A stretch of DNA of 64,000 bases. Origin: Rhexocercosporidium sp. MPI-PUGE-AT-0058. Taxonomy: Eukaryota > Ascomycota > Leotiomycetes > Helotiales. Position numbers and translations under genes: made by a program. Shown in pieces: positions 19,906 through 32,706 of the stretch. Every line of letters begins with the position of its first letter. The first letter of the stretch is position 1. The notes below the pieces were generated by a model, which saw nothing but the letters and a program-made list of their open reading frames with translations, did no database searches and was not told the DNA's origin. Location of the stretch: assembly GCA_020746875.1 (NCBI GenBank), contig JAGTJL010000025.1:62001-126000 (forward strand), read 5' to 3'.

Positions 19906-22900
19906 GAAAAACTACGTCTTCGCAGTTATAGTTATAATAATATCGTCTTTTAAGTCGTTATAATTGTCGACACCGGCGTTATAAGCCTTTAGCTATTTTA
20001 GGAGAGCTCTTAGCGGGCCTTTAGCGTTAGGATGCTCGAGGTGAAATCGTTTAATTATATGCGGCGTTATCATAATATCCGAGCATAAGTATTATTTTAG
20101 ATTTTCGTCGGCGCTTAACTACTTAATATAATAAAATAACTTATTTCGCATAACCTTAAAGTCAAAAATGCCTTTAATTTCCTACTTATTTTACTTAAGT
20201 AATAATTAAATAAGTGCCAGCGTAGCTCTGGCTTGTCTAGGCAAAGGGTTGTCGATATACTTATAGAATAAGTATAAGTAAAAGACGGAGTAAATTAATT
20301 AATTCTTTAGAAGTTTAACTCTTTAATTCTCTTCTTTTTTAGCAATTACTTTAATAAGGCCGTACCACTTGTCGGACAGCTTCTTTAAAGGCCGGTCGAC
20401 ATTTTAATTCCGAGTGTTAATTAATATTAAGTTATTAACGTCTTAATCGATAGCGCGTCGACTACGATTAGCTAAGCGTTCCATTTTCTTTTATTAAGCT
20501 TTTAGCGACGATTACATAACTTTTATAACCTCTTTTATACGTGAGGCGACTTATAGAGCTTCTTCGCGGTTAAGCTTTTCTATTGCCGTAATCGGTAATT
20601 CTAGGTTTATTAAGTCTTAAAAGGTCTTTAGCTTTACGATATTAAATAATTAAAAAGGCGTGAGGTTACTAAAAGACTCGTAAAATAAAATAAGTTACGT
20701 AATATTTATAATAAGTAAAAGGTCACTTTAATTATTTTAATAATAATAACAGAAAAAGCGGAGCCGCTACTTAATATATTAGTTTATTATTTTAGTTTAG
20801 CCGTCGACGTTAAAATTATATACCGTCGTTAGCTTTACTTTAATGCCGAATATATAATAATATTCTTTTTAAAAAAAGAAGACGAATTACAGACCTCGAT
20901 TTAAGATAATAGACTTTAATATGCTAAAATAGCGAGTTTAATAAATAAAGAAAAGGATAATTATTCTTTTAGCTATAATTATATCGTGATAAAGTATTAA
21001 GATTGGTTTTTTAAATAGGCGGTTTATAATAATTATAATAAAGTTATAGTTACTTTTATTTAATAATAACTTCGTAAAATCTATTATAAAGTATTAATAC
21101 GGCCGAGCGGGAATAAGTAAGAAGTATAAGAAACTAAGTATTTTATTTTTTTTAGTCTTTTATTTAAAATAATTATAATTCGCGATATAACGGTTTACGT
21201 TAATAAAGAGGCTATTTTAATAATATTTACGGCTTAATATAACTTTTATCTTTTCGATTTTAATATAAATAATTAAGAGTTACGAGTATATATAACGTAA
21301 TAACGACGTACGAAGCTCCGGCGGTTTTATAAGTACTTTTAGACGGCTTTAAAAAAAAAGCTTATTATTTAATAGCTCGTAATTTAAGTCGTTCTCGCGG
21401 GCTTTTTGTCGAAGAGGCTTTAATAAAGGAGACTCTTTATTAATCGTAAGCACCTGATCGATTACGTCGTATTTAACGACGTCGTATATAATTATAAAGT
21501 TAGAGTCTAGCTCTTCCGCGATAAGTGCCTTCGGGTCGATTAATACGTGATTTTGTTTTAGAGCTTGTTTTACCTTTTAGTTTATTTTTTAGTTTACCTC
21601 CTGGTTTACTTTTACAAAAGCCAGAAAGGCAGCTAAAGTAGCGGCCATACGATTACTCCGCATATACTGTCTTAGGATTTTTAATTAAGCGTTTTACGCT
21701 ATTATTAAATAAAAAGTGGTTTTATAAGAAAGAGGTATATTTAAATACTTTAGTTAAGCGGCTTTAGATATAAGACGCTCTTTCTTTAGAAGTATTTTAT
21801 TCCTTAGTTCTATTATTCGTTTAAAAAGTCACGCTTAATATATTTCTTAATTAAATAATCGCGACGGCCTAAAAGAATCGACGGCTATTAGCTAAAAGAC
21901 AGCGGCAATTAAAGGGTCGATTTTATCGTTTATAATGAACTGCTAACTATAAATAACTTACTTACGAGCTTTTATTACCGTAAGGTCTTAATCTCTTCGA
22001 GAAAAAGTGTTAATAAAAGTATTAATAGTTTTAATATAATATATAATCGTGAAATAGAATTCCGCGAAGAACTCGGCTTAACGTGCTTATTTAGCCGTAA
22101 GATCTTTAATAATTATAAAGTACTTTAAAGCTTAGTAATCCGTATATACGTAAACGTTTTTTTAAGTATTTAACAATTCCAGGCAGTATTACTTAAATAA
22201 CTAAAAGATTATTAATATTTCTTTATTATAAATTAAGTAATTAAGCTCGGGATTTATTATAATCTTAAAAAAGTAACTTATAAAATAAAAAATACCGTCT
22301 TCTTAAAATTAAAATGATACGTTAATAACGACTCCGTTAAAAGAGTCGGTCTTTAGCCGCGTCTACTTTATTAAATCGTAATAATAAAAGACCGGTATAA
22401 ATTAAAAGGCTTTTCGGAGAGTTTCTTACGCGTTTTTATAAGCGTTATTAAAGTTAAAAAGCACGTCCTTCCCGATAAGTATTGTAAGGAATCGAGCGAT
22501 ATAATTATAGTTCTTAATAAACCGGTAATAAAAATTATAAAAACTAAAATAACTTTATACGCTACGTACGTTATCGGCGTATTATTAATCTTTAATTACG
22601 CTAACTTTTTCTAAGTCTATTTTTATATTATTAACGTTAATAATAAAACTTAAGAACTTTATCTTTTATACGTTAAACTCGGACTTCTTAATATTAGTTT
22701 AAAATCCGTACGCTTATAATATTATTATTATTTTCTTAATATAAACCTTATATTCTTTAAATGTTAATAAGTATATAAAGATATTATTTATATAAGCCGC
22801 GCAGAAGTCGTTTAAGTGCTCTATTAAAATATCGTTAATAAATCGCTAAAAAATCGCCGGGCTATTCGTAAGGCTACAGAAAAGGACCTTATACTTATAT

Positions 22901-25900
22901 ATATTATATTAAATACAGAAAGTCGTATAATCTTCGCTTTTAAAAAATATATAAATATAATAAAAAGCTTATTAAATATTAAGCTTTAGTATAAAGACCT
23001 TTACTTTATAAATATAAGCTATTATTTCATTAATTAAAAAGATTAAGTACGGATCCTTTTTTAACAGGGCATTTAGCTTCCGGTAGTCGATGTAAAGCCG
23101 GAGACTGTCGTCGGCCTTCTTAGCGAAAAGAATAAGGGTCGTATATAATATATTAAAAGACTTAATAAAACTTTTATATAAGTTATTAATAATATACCGC
23201 TTAATTTTTAATAATTATTCTTTAATTATATATTAAAGAAGTTTAAAAGATAAGTCGTTCTCCTTAATAAGCTCGATTTAATAGTTTACGCCTTAGCGAT
23301 ATATTAATAGCTCGTTAAAGGCTCGCCGGGAAAAAAGAAAAGTATATTCATAATATTTAATAAGAAGTTTCTTATTTATTAACTCGTTATCTTATATATA
23401 TTTAGCCTTTAGGACTTCCTTTAAGGTTAAGTTTTTATTTATTAATACGAGCTCGATATTTAATTAATTTAAGGCCTTTCGTCGGCGACGAGTTAGCTTT
23501 TAATCGATCTTATATATTAATATTATAAAGGTTTTTATTTTATTTTTTTTTATTTTTTTTAAATTAAAAGTACGTCGTAAATATTATTATTATTAATATA
23601 AGGAAGATCTCCGTAATAAGTGCCTTTAATTAATAATTTATTAAAAGAGCTCGACGAGAGTTCCTTTTCTTAAGTAATAATCTCGGGTCACGAAATATTA
23701 AAAGGTTTAATTAATCTTTTATAACTTAAAAGCGCTTTTTAACTTCTTTAGTAAAGCTCGAGGGTCGAGTCGGCGAAGCGCTGGCGGTAAGTCGCACGGA
23801 GATATTTATTTTTAAGGAACCGTCGAATACGGCGAGCTTAGCTTATTTCCGGCGGTAATTATTTATATTTATAAAGGCGTCCTTTTGTTCCGCATCGAGC
23901 TAATAAGACTTAACGATTAACTTATTAAAACGGTTAATATTAACGAAGACTCGTTAATTAAAATATAATTATATAAGTATATTTAACGGCTATTTTAGTC
24001 GGTTACGGTTTTTCGTATATAATTATTTTAAATTATAATATTTAAAGAACTTTTGATTAATTAAGACGTCGGTATTTCTTATGTTAGTTATTAAGAAAGG
24101 GAAGTTAATTCGCCGGCGGTTAATAATTAAAATAAGTAAAATAGCCGTATCGATTAACTTGCTTTTCTTATTATTATAGCCAGTTAGGACGATTAACTAA
24201 GGGAGTATTATAAAAGAAATATTAAATTACTTAATAAGCCAGTATGCGAAAGAAGTTTTAATTATATTGAAAATATTCGCTCTACTATTAATATATATAA
24301 GTATTTTAATAAAGAATTTATCCTTTTTTAATTTAATATTAATTAAGAATTATCGTCTTTCGATAAAAGCACAGAAATTAAATATTAAGTCCTTTTATAA
24401 GTTATAATTTACGCCGAAATATAAGTCTTTGCTACGGCTTAAGAGTTTTTTAATAATTTATTAATCTTTAAGTTTTTACCGACGATTAGTTAGGAAATCG
24501 ACTTATTAAGAGCTTAGTCTTTTCGGCGCTTAAAGCAGTCGCTAGCCTAGTAGCTAGTCTTATTATAATAAAAGCAAGTATTGAAAAAGACGTTTTTAAG
24601 AGTAAGAAACGATATAAAAGACTTAAGGCCGCAAAGAAACGGAGCCGGGGATAGCGAGCGCGAGCGAACTTTTATTAATAGTTTATAAGTTAATATTAAG
24701 GGTCTTTATATTATAGTAATTAATATAAGAAAAGTTATACGCTAGCCTTCTTTTTTAAAAATACCGCGCGCGTCGTAGCTATTAAAAGTAACGTTAGCTT
24801 AAGCTTTACGAGTCGTTATAGCCTCTTTTAATATAATATTACAGGATTCTCGGTTTATAATAATTAAGAATTCGTTAAAAGCCACGTAATTTCCGTTTAT
24901 TTTATACTTTTTTATATAAATTATACGCTTAAAAGTTAAAAAGACCTTTTTGTATACGTTTTTAAACTAGTAAAAGTAAGCAATCTTATTAATAATAATA
25001 TAAGAAATGAATTTGACTCGGAAGTCGTTATAAGTCATATTACTTATTAATAGCTAATTATATATTCTCTTAATAATTTAGACTCGGTTATAATTAAAGA
25101 GTCGCTAGTCTAAGGCCGTTAAAACGTCGGCGATAGTATTGAAAATGCCGGCAAATTCGGGGTTTATATATTAAAAAATAATAATCTATACCTCGCTAGC
25201 GGTACACCGAAAATAAGCTTTAATTTATAATACTTTACTCTTAAAGTTACTTAAGTACTCTTTTATAAATAGCTTTATTTTTATCTTTTAAGTATTATAT
25301 TTAATATCGCTTTTATAATTATTAAAGGAGATATAAAAGTACTTAATTTTAAAGGGCTTTATAACTTAAACTGAATTATTTAACTTTAATAAATAATAAT
25401 CGGTAGTTAATTAAAAGTCCGCTATAAAAGCACGTATCGATCGATCGTGAGGAGGAGAGGGAGTACGAGTCTCTTAATAGGAGTTATTAAAAGTATATTA
25501 ATCGAAGGCTTACTTAATAGCGGTAATAATAGTAAAGTTAACGGAGATCTCGATTAGCTAATTTACCTTTACTTATTAAGCGAGGGTAAGGCCTTTTATA
25601 ATAATAATAAGCTTTAGTAAAGCGTTGAAGAAGTTCTGAGGTTTATTCTTTAAATCGGAATTGAGTTCTTCGAAGTTATCGAGTTCCTTTATAAAAGTCT
25701 TAACCGAAGAAATAAAAGTATTAGTAAAGCTTAATTATAAGAAGGCGCTTCTTTTTCTAGAGCTTCGCCGACGAAAGGAAGAAGTCGGAAGTAATAATAA
25801 CACGAGGTAAAAAAGTATTTAAAGTTATTAATTAATTTATTAATTAAATATAAGTCGAAGTCGAAGTTCGAAGTCGAATAACGCGCGTTAAGTTATATAA

Positions 25901-26095
25901 GGTAGGTTAACGATAAGAGGTTTTCTAGCTTTTTTTTAAAGTAATTTGTTATTAAGATAAAGAAGTATTTATCTATCGAATAAGCTAAAGTATTAAAGTT
26001 TCGTCGTTAACTTATTATAAGGACAAGGAGACGCGACGCGTAAGACTTAATAAGATATAACGCTTTATAATAAAGGGATTATTAATCTTTTCTTA
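19906..26095 (-). pseudogene. decayed gag-pol of the minus-strand gypsy element
   Basis: Reverse transcriptase can be read on the complement of about 23140-22700. FAKKADDSLRLYIDYRKLNA lies near 23130-23055, then AAYINNIFIYL near 22800-22770. The family expects A-x-Y-V-D-D-I there, so both catalytic Asp codons have become Asn, as expected from G-to-A RIP. Stops occur every few codons over the whole interval. Protease, RNase H and integrase must lie on either side but are too altered for me to place. Confidence 0.8.
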
Positions 26096-26350
26096 TATTA
26101 CGGCTGGCGAAAAGTTAATATAATGCAAAAGATAGCTTTATATTTAAACTTAAGGCTACGCTTAAAATTAAAAAGAAAAGATAAGGAGAAAAGGAGAGCT
26201 CTTTATAAAAGGGAACTCTAATATAAATATATAAAAGGTCTTCCTAGCCTTTCTCGATTAGGCCTAGCGCTATAGTTGCCATGCCCAGGCAATGCTACGA
26301 GCGATGCCGAGCTCGCTCGGTTAGAATACGAGGCTCAGGGAATCGTGACA
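26096..26350 (-). repeat. 5' LTR of the minus-strand gypsy element
   Basis: Direct repeat of 19636-19890, same length. It is followed on the right by the GTATA duplication and host-like DNA. Confidence 0.9.
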
Positions 26351-26446
26351 GTATAATTGCATTTTCTATTCTTTGTGATTGTGACTTGTAAGTGCTGGTG
26401 TTACTTGCAGATTGGAAACCTTTCTCAGACCAGTTGTAGCGCCGCC

Positions 26447-26867
26447 ACCAGTGGTTGTCAGTATTGGATACGCATTAAATAACCGAATAGTTGAAAGTCA
26501 TACTTTTATTTAAATTACAAAACAACTAGTTTCTAATAAAAACTATTAAAACTTACACTTAGCGTTTACTATTACGTCTAGTTTAATAATTATTAAGTAA
26601 TTTTAATTAAAACCTACTTATAAAGACTGTAAGGCTCTTGTAATTTTATATGAACATTATAAGATATTTCTATTAATGTTAATTAATCAATTTAGATTCT
26701 AGTTACTCGGTAGTATTATTGTCTTATTATAAAATCACGCTATAAGTTTGAAATATTTTGTAATAAATGGTTAAGGAATAGAAGTCTAAAAGTAGTAACT
26801 TTAGATGATTTTGGTGAGGGTTTTCGCTTGGTTTTAGTGTGCGTATCGAATTCTGACAACCACTGGT
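26447..26867. mobile_element. short inverted-repeat element (421 bp, MITE-like)
   Basis: The left end reads ACCAGTGGTTGTCAGTATTG and the right end, reverse-complemented, ACCAGTGGTTGTCAGAATTC. The match continues through GATACGCA (about 28 bp, 2 mismatches). The interior is AT-rich without a usable ORF. Flanks are GCCGCC on the left and GCCGCT on the right, possibly an altered target duplication. Superfamily not assigned. Confidence 0.75.
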
Positions 26868-27648
26868 GCCGCTACCAGTTCCCAAGGAAGAAGAAAGTAA
26901 TTCCCATCTACACATGAAGATACCCATGGGCTGATTGGAGATATCAAGAAATCCCAAGACTAAAGCAGAGGTACAGTAGCAGATCTGTTTAAGGCCGTAG
27001 ATGGAGCACTACTGACCAGCGGCTGTGATATGGACTCCCAGCTTCATTGACTAGACCTAGCTTTATTTGCCAAAAACAACGCCTCCGAATAGAGATAGTT
27101 CTCTGATTAGATATTCTAGCCTCTACTCGAACTCCTCTCCCTCGATACTCCCTATTACATCGACTGAATATAGAGAATAAGGTTGTAGTCGTGAAGATTA
27201 CAGATGGATGGGTCAGTACTTGGAACGGGATTGGACTTTGGCTAGCGAAGGAGAGAATAGCGTTAATGGGGAGGGAATGGTTAATGGCGTTGTTGGGTTG
27301 TAATAGGAATGATATCATGGACTGGTGGGTGAGCTCGGTTGCATCGCAGTACACGTGAATCGATGATGTTGCCTCAACCCTCTCTTGTCGAACTGTCTGA
27401 GACTTCATGAAGTTCTTGGCAGCAGATACGTGTGACATCTCCAGCCAGAACTGATTGATTTGACCAGTCACCATTGAGATTTTTGGCAGGGGACCATCAC
27501 GTGTGCGGCTGAGCCTGTAGGCTGCCTTGCATTAAATTCAATAGTTCGATCCTTCCGAGTACAGGTACAAAGCTGACATCCATATAGATTTCCCTCAACC
27601 ACGCATCCACCCCTCCAACTTCAACTTCAGGGAGCATAGGTTACAGTC
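26868..27648. other. intergenic region with one uncertain minus-strand ORF
   Basis: A 161-codon minus-strand ORF (26989-27474) has no recognisable domain and no clear partner exon; I do not call it a gene. The last 150 bp should contain the promoter of the plus-strand gene at 27649. Confidence 0.4.
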
Positions 27649-30343
27649 ATGAATTTCCTCAGCAAAGCTCGCAAGAAGGCAGAGGAGGCCCTCAGGGAGA
27701 TCCAAGCCCAAGCCCAAGCCCAAACCCAAGGCATCGGCCAGTCTCACCAACAGAACACCAATCAGTACAATCCTCACCAGTACCCGCAACAGAACCAGCA
27801 GCAATTTTCACCTCCTCCCCAATTTCACCAGCAGCAACAATATCCACCACCTCCTTCTCAGGGCAGTCAGCAGCCTTACTCCCAGCAAGGATACCCCGCT
27901 CCGTCGTCAAATCAATACTCCTCACCTCCTCCGCAAGCCTTTAGAAACGTTCCCCCTACATCTACTCCTGGTATGTATATCCTCGAGTTCTTTTTCTATT
28001 CCCTCGATGTCTGAGGAATTATCACTATCTGTTTCTCGATCTCGATTTCACGAGGGCTGTTTTCCATTGTGTTCCCCCGTCGTTCCAAGTGTAGCTCGTT
28101 GCAAATTATTCACTTCTACTATCTCAAAGTACTTTGAGTTGCGTCTCATCAACTTTCCTGTTTCCGGCAGTGCTTACTCGGTGTTCTGCAGGTCAGCAAT
28201 ACCCGCCACCTCCACCACAGCCGAACCGTGACCAAGTGCATCAACAAAGCTACCAGCAGTCTCCTCAGGTTCAACCTGCCAGTGTACCCCAACCGCACGG
28301 AGCTCAAGCACCTGCTCCACCACCGCAAGTAGCAGTAGTTGCCCCCTCTGTTCAGGATGTTGGCAGAAAATGCCTTGCCAAAGAGCCCGTAATACCATTC
28401 CATTCGAAATTCTATTGCTTTATTCCGTCCATTGGAGTCTCTGGAGAGTCTTTTACCATCTGTAGCAATTGTTTTCAGGTAAATGTTGCTTCTTACAATC
28501 TTGCTTACAACTTCATGGAATTTCGGACCACAAATGAAAACCTTCGCATAACTTGCGACTTCGGTTTCCCCAGGGTACGAAATACTTGGTATTCTCAATG
28601 CATTCCTCGGAACACTGTTCAGCCTTTAGTGGATTTCCCATGCTTCACTGAAACGCTTAGCCCATGTGATGGATCCACCATATCAAGTCCGGGACCCTTC
28701 TGGATCACCAAAAATCAAACAATTCCTGATCTTGCCGTTTGTCAAACTTGCTTCGAGTTATTTCTTCGACTCACTCCATTCGAAGGACAGTTTGAGAACA
28801 AGACTTACGCCGAGACTCGAGATTGGTCCTGTGATTTAGCCCAGCCTTTCTTCAAGCGGGGCTTGATCGCCGAGCTTGAAAATACAAACCCAAGCTTCCA
28901 AGACCTGGCTTCAGAGTTCAACTTACGATTTAATATGCCACCATGCTCTGGAGTCGGGCAACCCATATCCACCTTGGAAAACGATCAATCTCAATCTCTC
29001 GTCTTCACTGCTCTTGGAAGCAAGACGGGTAATTTCTGCTTTGCGTGCTTTTCCGACTACCTGGCAAACACCTCTCTACAAGATGATTTCAGTGGAGCAG
29101 CTTTGACCGCGGAGCAAAAGACCACAGTGACTTGTGATCTGGCATCTAGCTACTCAAAGTGGGCTATGGAAATTGCGATCCAGCGATGCGACTCCGAAAT
29201 TTGGAGAACTGCCGTTGGTATGGTAGGAAAGGTCGGTGTATGCTTTGGGAGAAAGGGGACGACCGAAGAAGAATGGGAGAAGAAAGTAGCAGAACATGGC
29301 TCGCTTGCTCAGTGGTGGCACGTTACCAACTACCCAAGCATTGAGATATGTCCTTCATGCTATTGGCTATTTGTGAGGCTGTTCAAAGCTGACAGCGTGT
29401 TTTCTCCTGTCACTCGGCCTTTGCGAGCGGGTATTGTGCGGATATGTTTTCTCGCGGTCTCGACTATAGCATTGGATACACCGACTAAGAATCCTGATCA
29501 TTTCGAAAACTCACTTACATGGAGGGGTCGACGTTTGAGAAATTCTATAAGCACTGGTTCTGAACTCGGTGACTTTTCTCTACTGTTATCTGAGGCTGCT
29601 TCAATATCACAGGAGCCGTCACCCTGTGGAGGCAACGACAGAGGTTTCAAAAGGCCAAGTGGCCGAAGGTGGTACGGACGCATATCGCAGAACCAGGCTA
29701 GCAATGACGATTGCACTATTGTTATGTGTGAAGAATGCTGGTCACGAACTGTCAAAGGAAATCGGTTGCAAAATGAATTTAGCATGGATCTCACCGACGC
29801 GGCATACCAGAATGAGGGAGCGACTGGATATATGTGCCAGCCATATTCCAACCGCGCTCGAAAGGAGCTTCGTGATGCTGCTCAACGGGGAGACATAACC
29901 TCTTTTGCGAGGTATTGGAACACGAGGGCAGCTTTGCAGAAGAAGAGGGATGAGTGGGTTTTGATATTGCAACAGCAGGCTATAAAAATGCAAATGCAGA
30001 ATCATCAGCAGAGCATGAATATGATGCTGAAATTCAACGCGCAGGCGAATGCTCTATCGAGAATTGGAAGTGCAGGGATAGTCGAAGCTGCTATGAGCGA
30101 TCCAGGTGTCAGATATGGAAATTCTCAGGTGAGCCAGTTCAAAAGTCGAGTTAATAAGTAGCTAATGAGTGATAGATCGGCTACGACTCATATACCAAGG
30201 GGCGAGCAGAGGCGGAGCAGGAATTCAGAGACGCTCAGAATATGGATACCGGGAGCGGGTCAAGTATGTCCATAGCGGCCCAGAGCCAGAGGTTCATCCA
30301 GTTGGCTGCAATCGATGAAGCAGCATTCAAGGAGTATGAATGA
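27649..30343 (+). CDS. protein with Gln/Pro-rich N terminus and five repeated Cys modules (808 aa)
   Basis: Three exons: 27649-27970, 28192-30128 and 30176-30343. The introns are 221 bp (GTATGT...TGCAG) and 47 bp (GTGAGC...GATAG, with GCTAATG branch-like site), and the reading frame is kept. Residues 1-25 form a charged helix (MNFLSKARKKAEEALREIQA). About 25-160 is Gln/Pro/Tyr-rich and disordered. Then come five CxxC pairs at about residues 198/201, 291/294, 390/393, 494/497 and 620/623 (ICSNCF, VCQTCF, FCFACF, ICPSCY, MCEECW). Most are followed about 30 residues later by a Cys in an SCDLA/TCDLA-type motif. This looks like a tandem metal-binding or disulphide module. The tail is helical and Gln/Met-rich. 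I do not recognise a named family; function unknown. Confidence 0.8.
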
Positions 30344-32706
30344 GCGTGTAGAGGTAGAATAGTATTGAAATCTCTTTTGACCAAACTTTTCTTATCATTC
30401 CTCGCACGCAGCACAGCTTCAAGTCTATTTTCATTAAGCGTCATTAGTGTTGTGGTTTGCCTCGGTATGAGCTAGCTGCTCCTTAGCACGCCGGTACTGT
30501 CCGAGTCTGGTGGTCCATTGTCCCCTCCCGTCCGACATCTTGGACTCCTTCCCCGCAACATCGTAATTTGATTCCATCGCATCCTTTTATTCGTATGTTA
30601 GTTTCTCGGAATTCCGAGCAATTTGAGGGTCGGTCACGATAGCTAGCCCGATAGCCTCCTCTGTGGCCATCCCACAATCATTCCCCAAAATTCGTCCCTA
30701 TCTTGCGTCGGGTCCATATTTCGCCTTGAAGTTGGATACTTTCTGAAAAGTGCTAGGTCTGGCTCGGAGACGACGTTTGCCGGGGAATGTGACCACGACC
30801 TTCCAGGAAGGTTTTGGGCATCCTTGGGGCTGTAGGTGATGGAACGAGCGGTCGGACGTAGCGGACTCAAAGACTCTTCGTTGTAGACTGGGTTGGACTT
30901 GCGGACACGGAGACTGCGCTCTGGGAATCATGGGAGGAGAGGCCCTGGTCTGGCTGCAATTCATCGTCTGGACTGCCGAGTGGTGCTTGCGGGAAACGCT
31001 TACTCCGAGTTATGGCTATTGTAGGCGCTTCCAAATAGCTGGCTGATTCGTCTTGATCAGCACCATCAGTTTGCTCGCAGTCCTCGTTACCGTGTGAATT
31101 CTTGGAGGAGGTTGGGAGGGAGGCTTGTCGGCGCTTTAGCGTAGGACCTTAGGGAGCAGTCTTCTTTCGTTTGTTGCCTGGAGTTCGAGACATCACGACG
31201 CAGGATTTTTGTATACATGTCACGGACTGTGTTGTACGCTCGAAGTTGTTGGCAGGTGGAGGAAGTTTGGGCTTTGGAGTCTACCGAACGAATCCGCAAC
31301 ACGAACTGGATATCTTAAAACAAATGCTAAGCTTCAATGCGGTCGTGGGTGGAGCGGGAAGCGGAACTAGCAAAGTCCCCCCCCCAAATTAACACTTTGA
31401 GGTGTGAGAACCTGCCTCGTGGAGAGCAAAGACCTGCTTCCTGCATCTCTGGATTTATACAAATGTAGTATGCAAGTCACGCTGATTGCACCTAGCACCA
31501 TGGTCCAACAAGTCGCGGACTTCTCGAATGGAGTTGCTTTGACCTTGACCTCCGAGATTCCAGGATATCCCTCGGCATCTCTAAGTAAACTTCTTGACGT
31601 CCAACAAAACTTCCTTGTCATCGTCGTAGGTGGTGGCCAGTGTATTTAGGGTCTGAAGAAGCTGCTTGTCATCATGGAATACTGAGTGAACTGCACTCAA
31701 ATGCTTGTAGACGAGTTCCAACCGCTGTGAAACATCTTTGGCACTGACATAGTGTCAGCAGAGGGATCCATACATTGAAGCCATTGAAATTTTGGACTCA
31801 TTTGGTGACTTTTTGCTAAGACTGCACAACTGCTAGGACTGGAGGGCAGAACGTGTTGGACACTCGGAGAACGAAACAAGAAGCATGCCAAGTGGAACGG
31901 GGTTTACCTTTCCAATAGCGTCTGCATCTCTCTATCTCTTCGCTGAATGATTGTATTGTACTTTTTCAACTTCGCCTCGTGGAATTGAAGGATGGTCTTG
32001 TTCTATCGTTGAGCTTTGTAAGGAAGTCTCTTTGTAACGCCACCGCGAACTTGTCCGTAAGACAAGTTGCTTCTTCGAAAGTCAAGCAATCGCGAGCGAG
32101 TATCTCCTGGATTCCCATGGTATGGTGTTGATGAATTGCCCGTGGGCAGTACCGGCGGTAGTAGATGAAGAGTTAGAAGGGAAATGGCCTGGTTAGCTAA
32201 ACAGTTTCCCGGGGATTCAAGAAGACATAACCAGTAATTAGTGACCCTGAAAGAAAAGGAGGAAAAAAAGGAGAAGAGAAGAAAGAAGAGAAAGGAAGGG
32301 ATAATATTATCTAAGAACCCATGTACTTAAAAGAAATTATAACGCTCGGCCTAGCAAGTCTACCTCGTCAACTCCGTGCAATCTCCCTTGTAAGTAATAC
32401 CGAGAATAATTTGGATTTAGGTCATGGGAATAAAGTTAGAGTGAGGGTATAAAACCATGACATTGATGAATGACTTCAATTGATGAGATATTGCATTACA
32501 AACACGACGACGACAACACCAAAGCTACGTCCAAATACCAGCCAGAGACAACGAGGACAACAAATACCAAAACGACTACAGGATCAGCAATGTCGAGCAC
32601 ATGAAGTGTGTCGGGAATTGTGCTGAGATAGCAATCGATGGAGTGGACTACTACCATCCCTCTCCGAGGACGTCAACCAATATATAGCCAAGAACACATT
32701 CCATCC
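30344..32706. other. gene-poor stretch, probable decayed minus-strand gene
   Basis: No intact gene. On the minus strand a coding-like start (MGIQEILARDCLTFEEATCL, from about 32118) shifts frame before QFHEAKLKKYNTIIQRRDRE. Further short coding-like pieces lie at 31891-31697, 31621-31367 and 30870-30643. These could be exons of one broken gene, but I could not join them or name a family. Confidence 0.35.

Larger units (their letters stand above)
19636..26350 (-). mobile_element. complete but RIP-decayed Ty3/gypsy LTR retrotransposon (6715 bp)
   Basis: Two direct LTRs of 255 bp (19636-19890 and 26096-26350) enclose about 6.2 kb of AT-rich DNA. The 5-bp target duplication GTATA is present on both sides (19631-19635 and 26351-26355). 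Orientation is minus: read that way each LTR begins TGTCACGATTCC, and a purine tract (GGGAGGGAGAGGTAA, complement of 19891-19905) lies just before the downstream LTR. Reverse transcriptase remnants read on the minus strand. The element is full of stops. Confidence 0.92.

Noticed and set aside
28149..28598. 149-codon minus-strand ORF
   Set aside because: It lies wholly antisense to the well-supported exon 2 of the Cys-module gene and has no domain.
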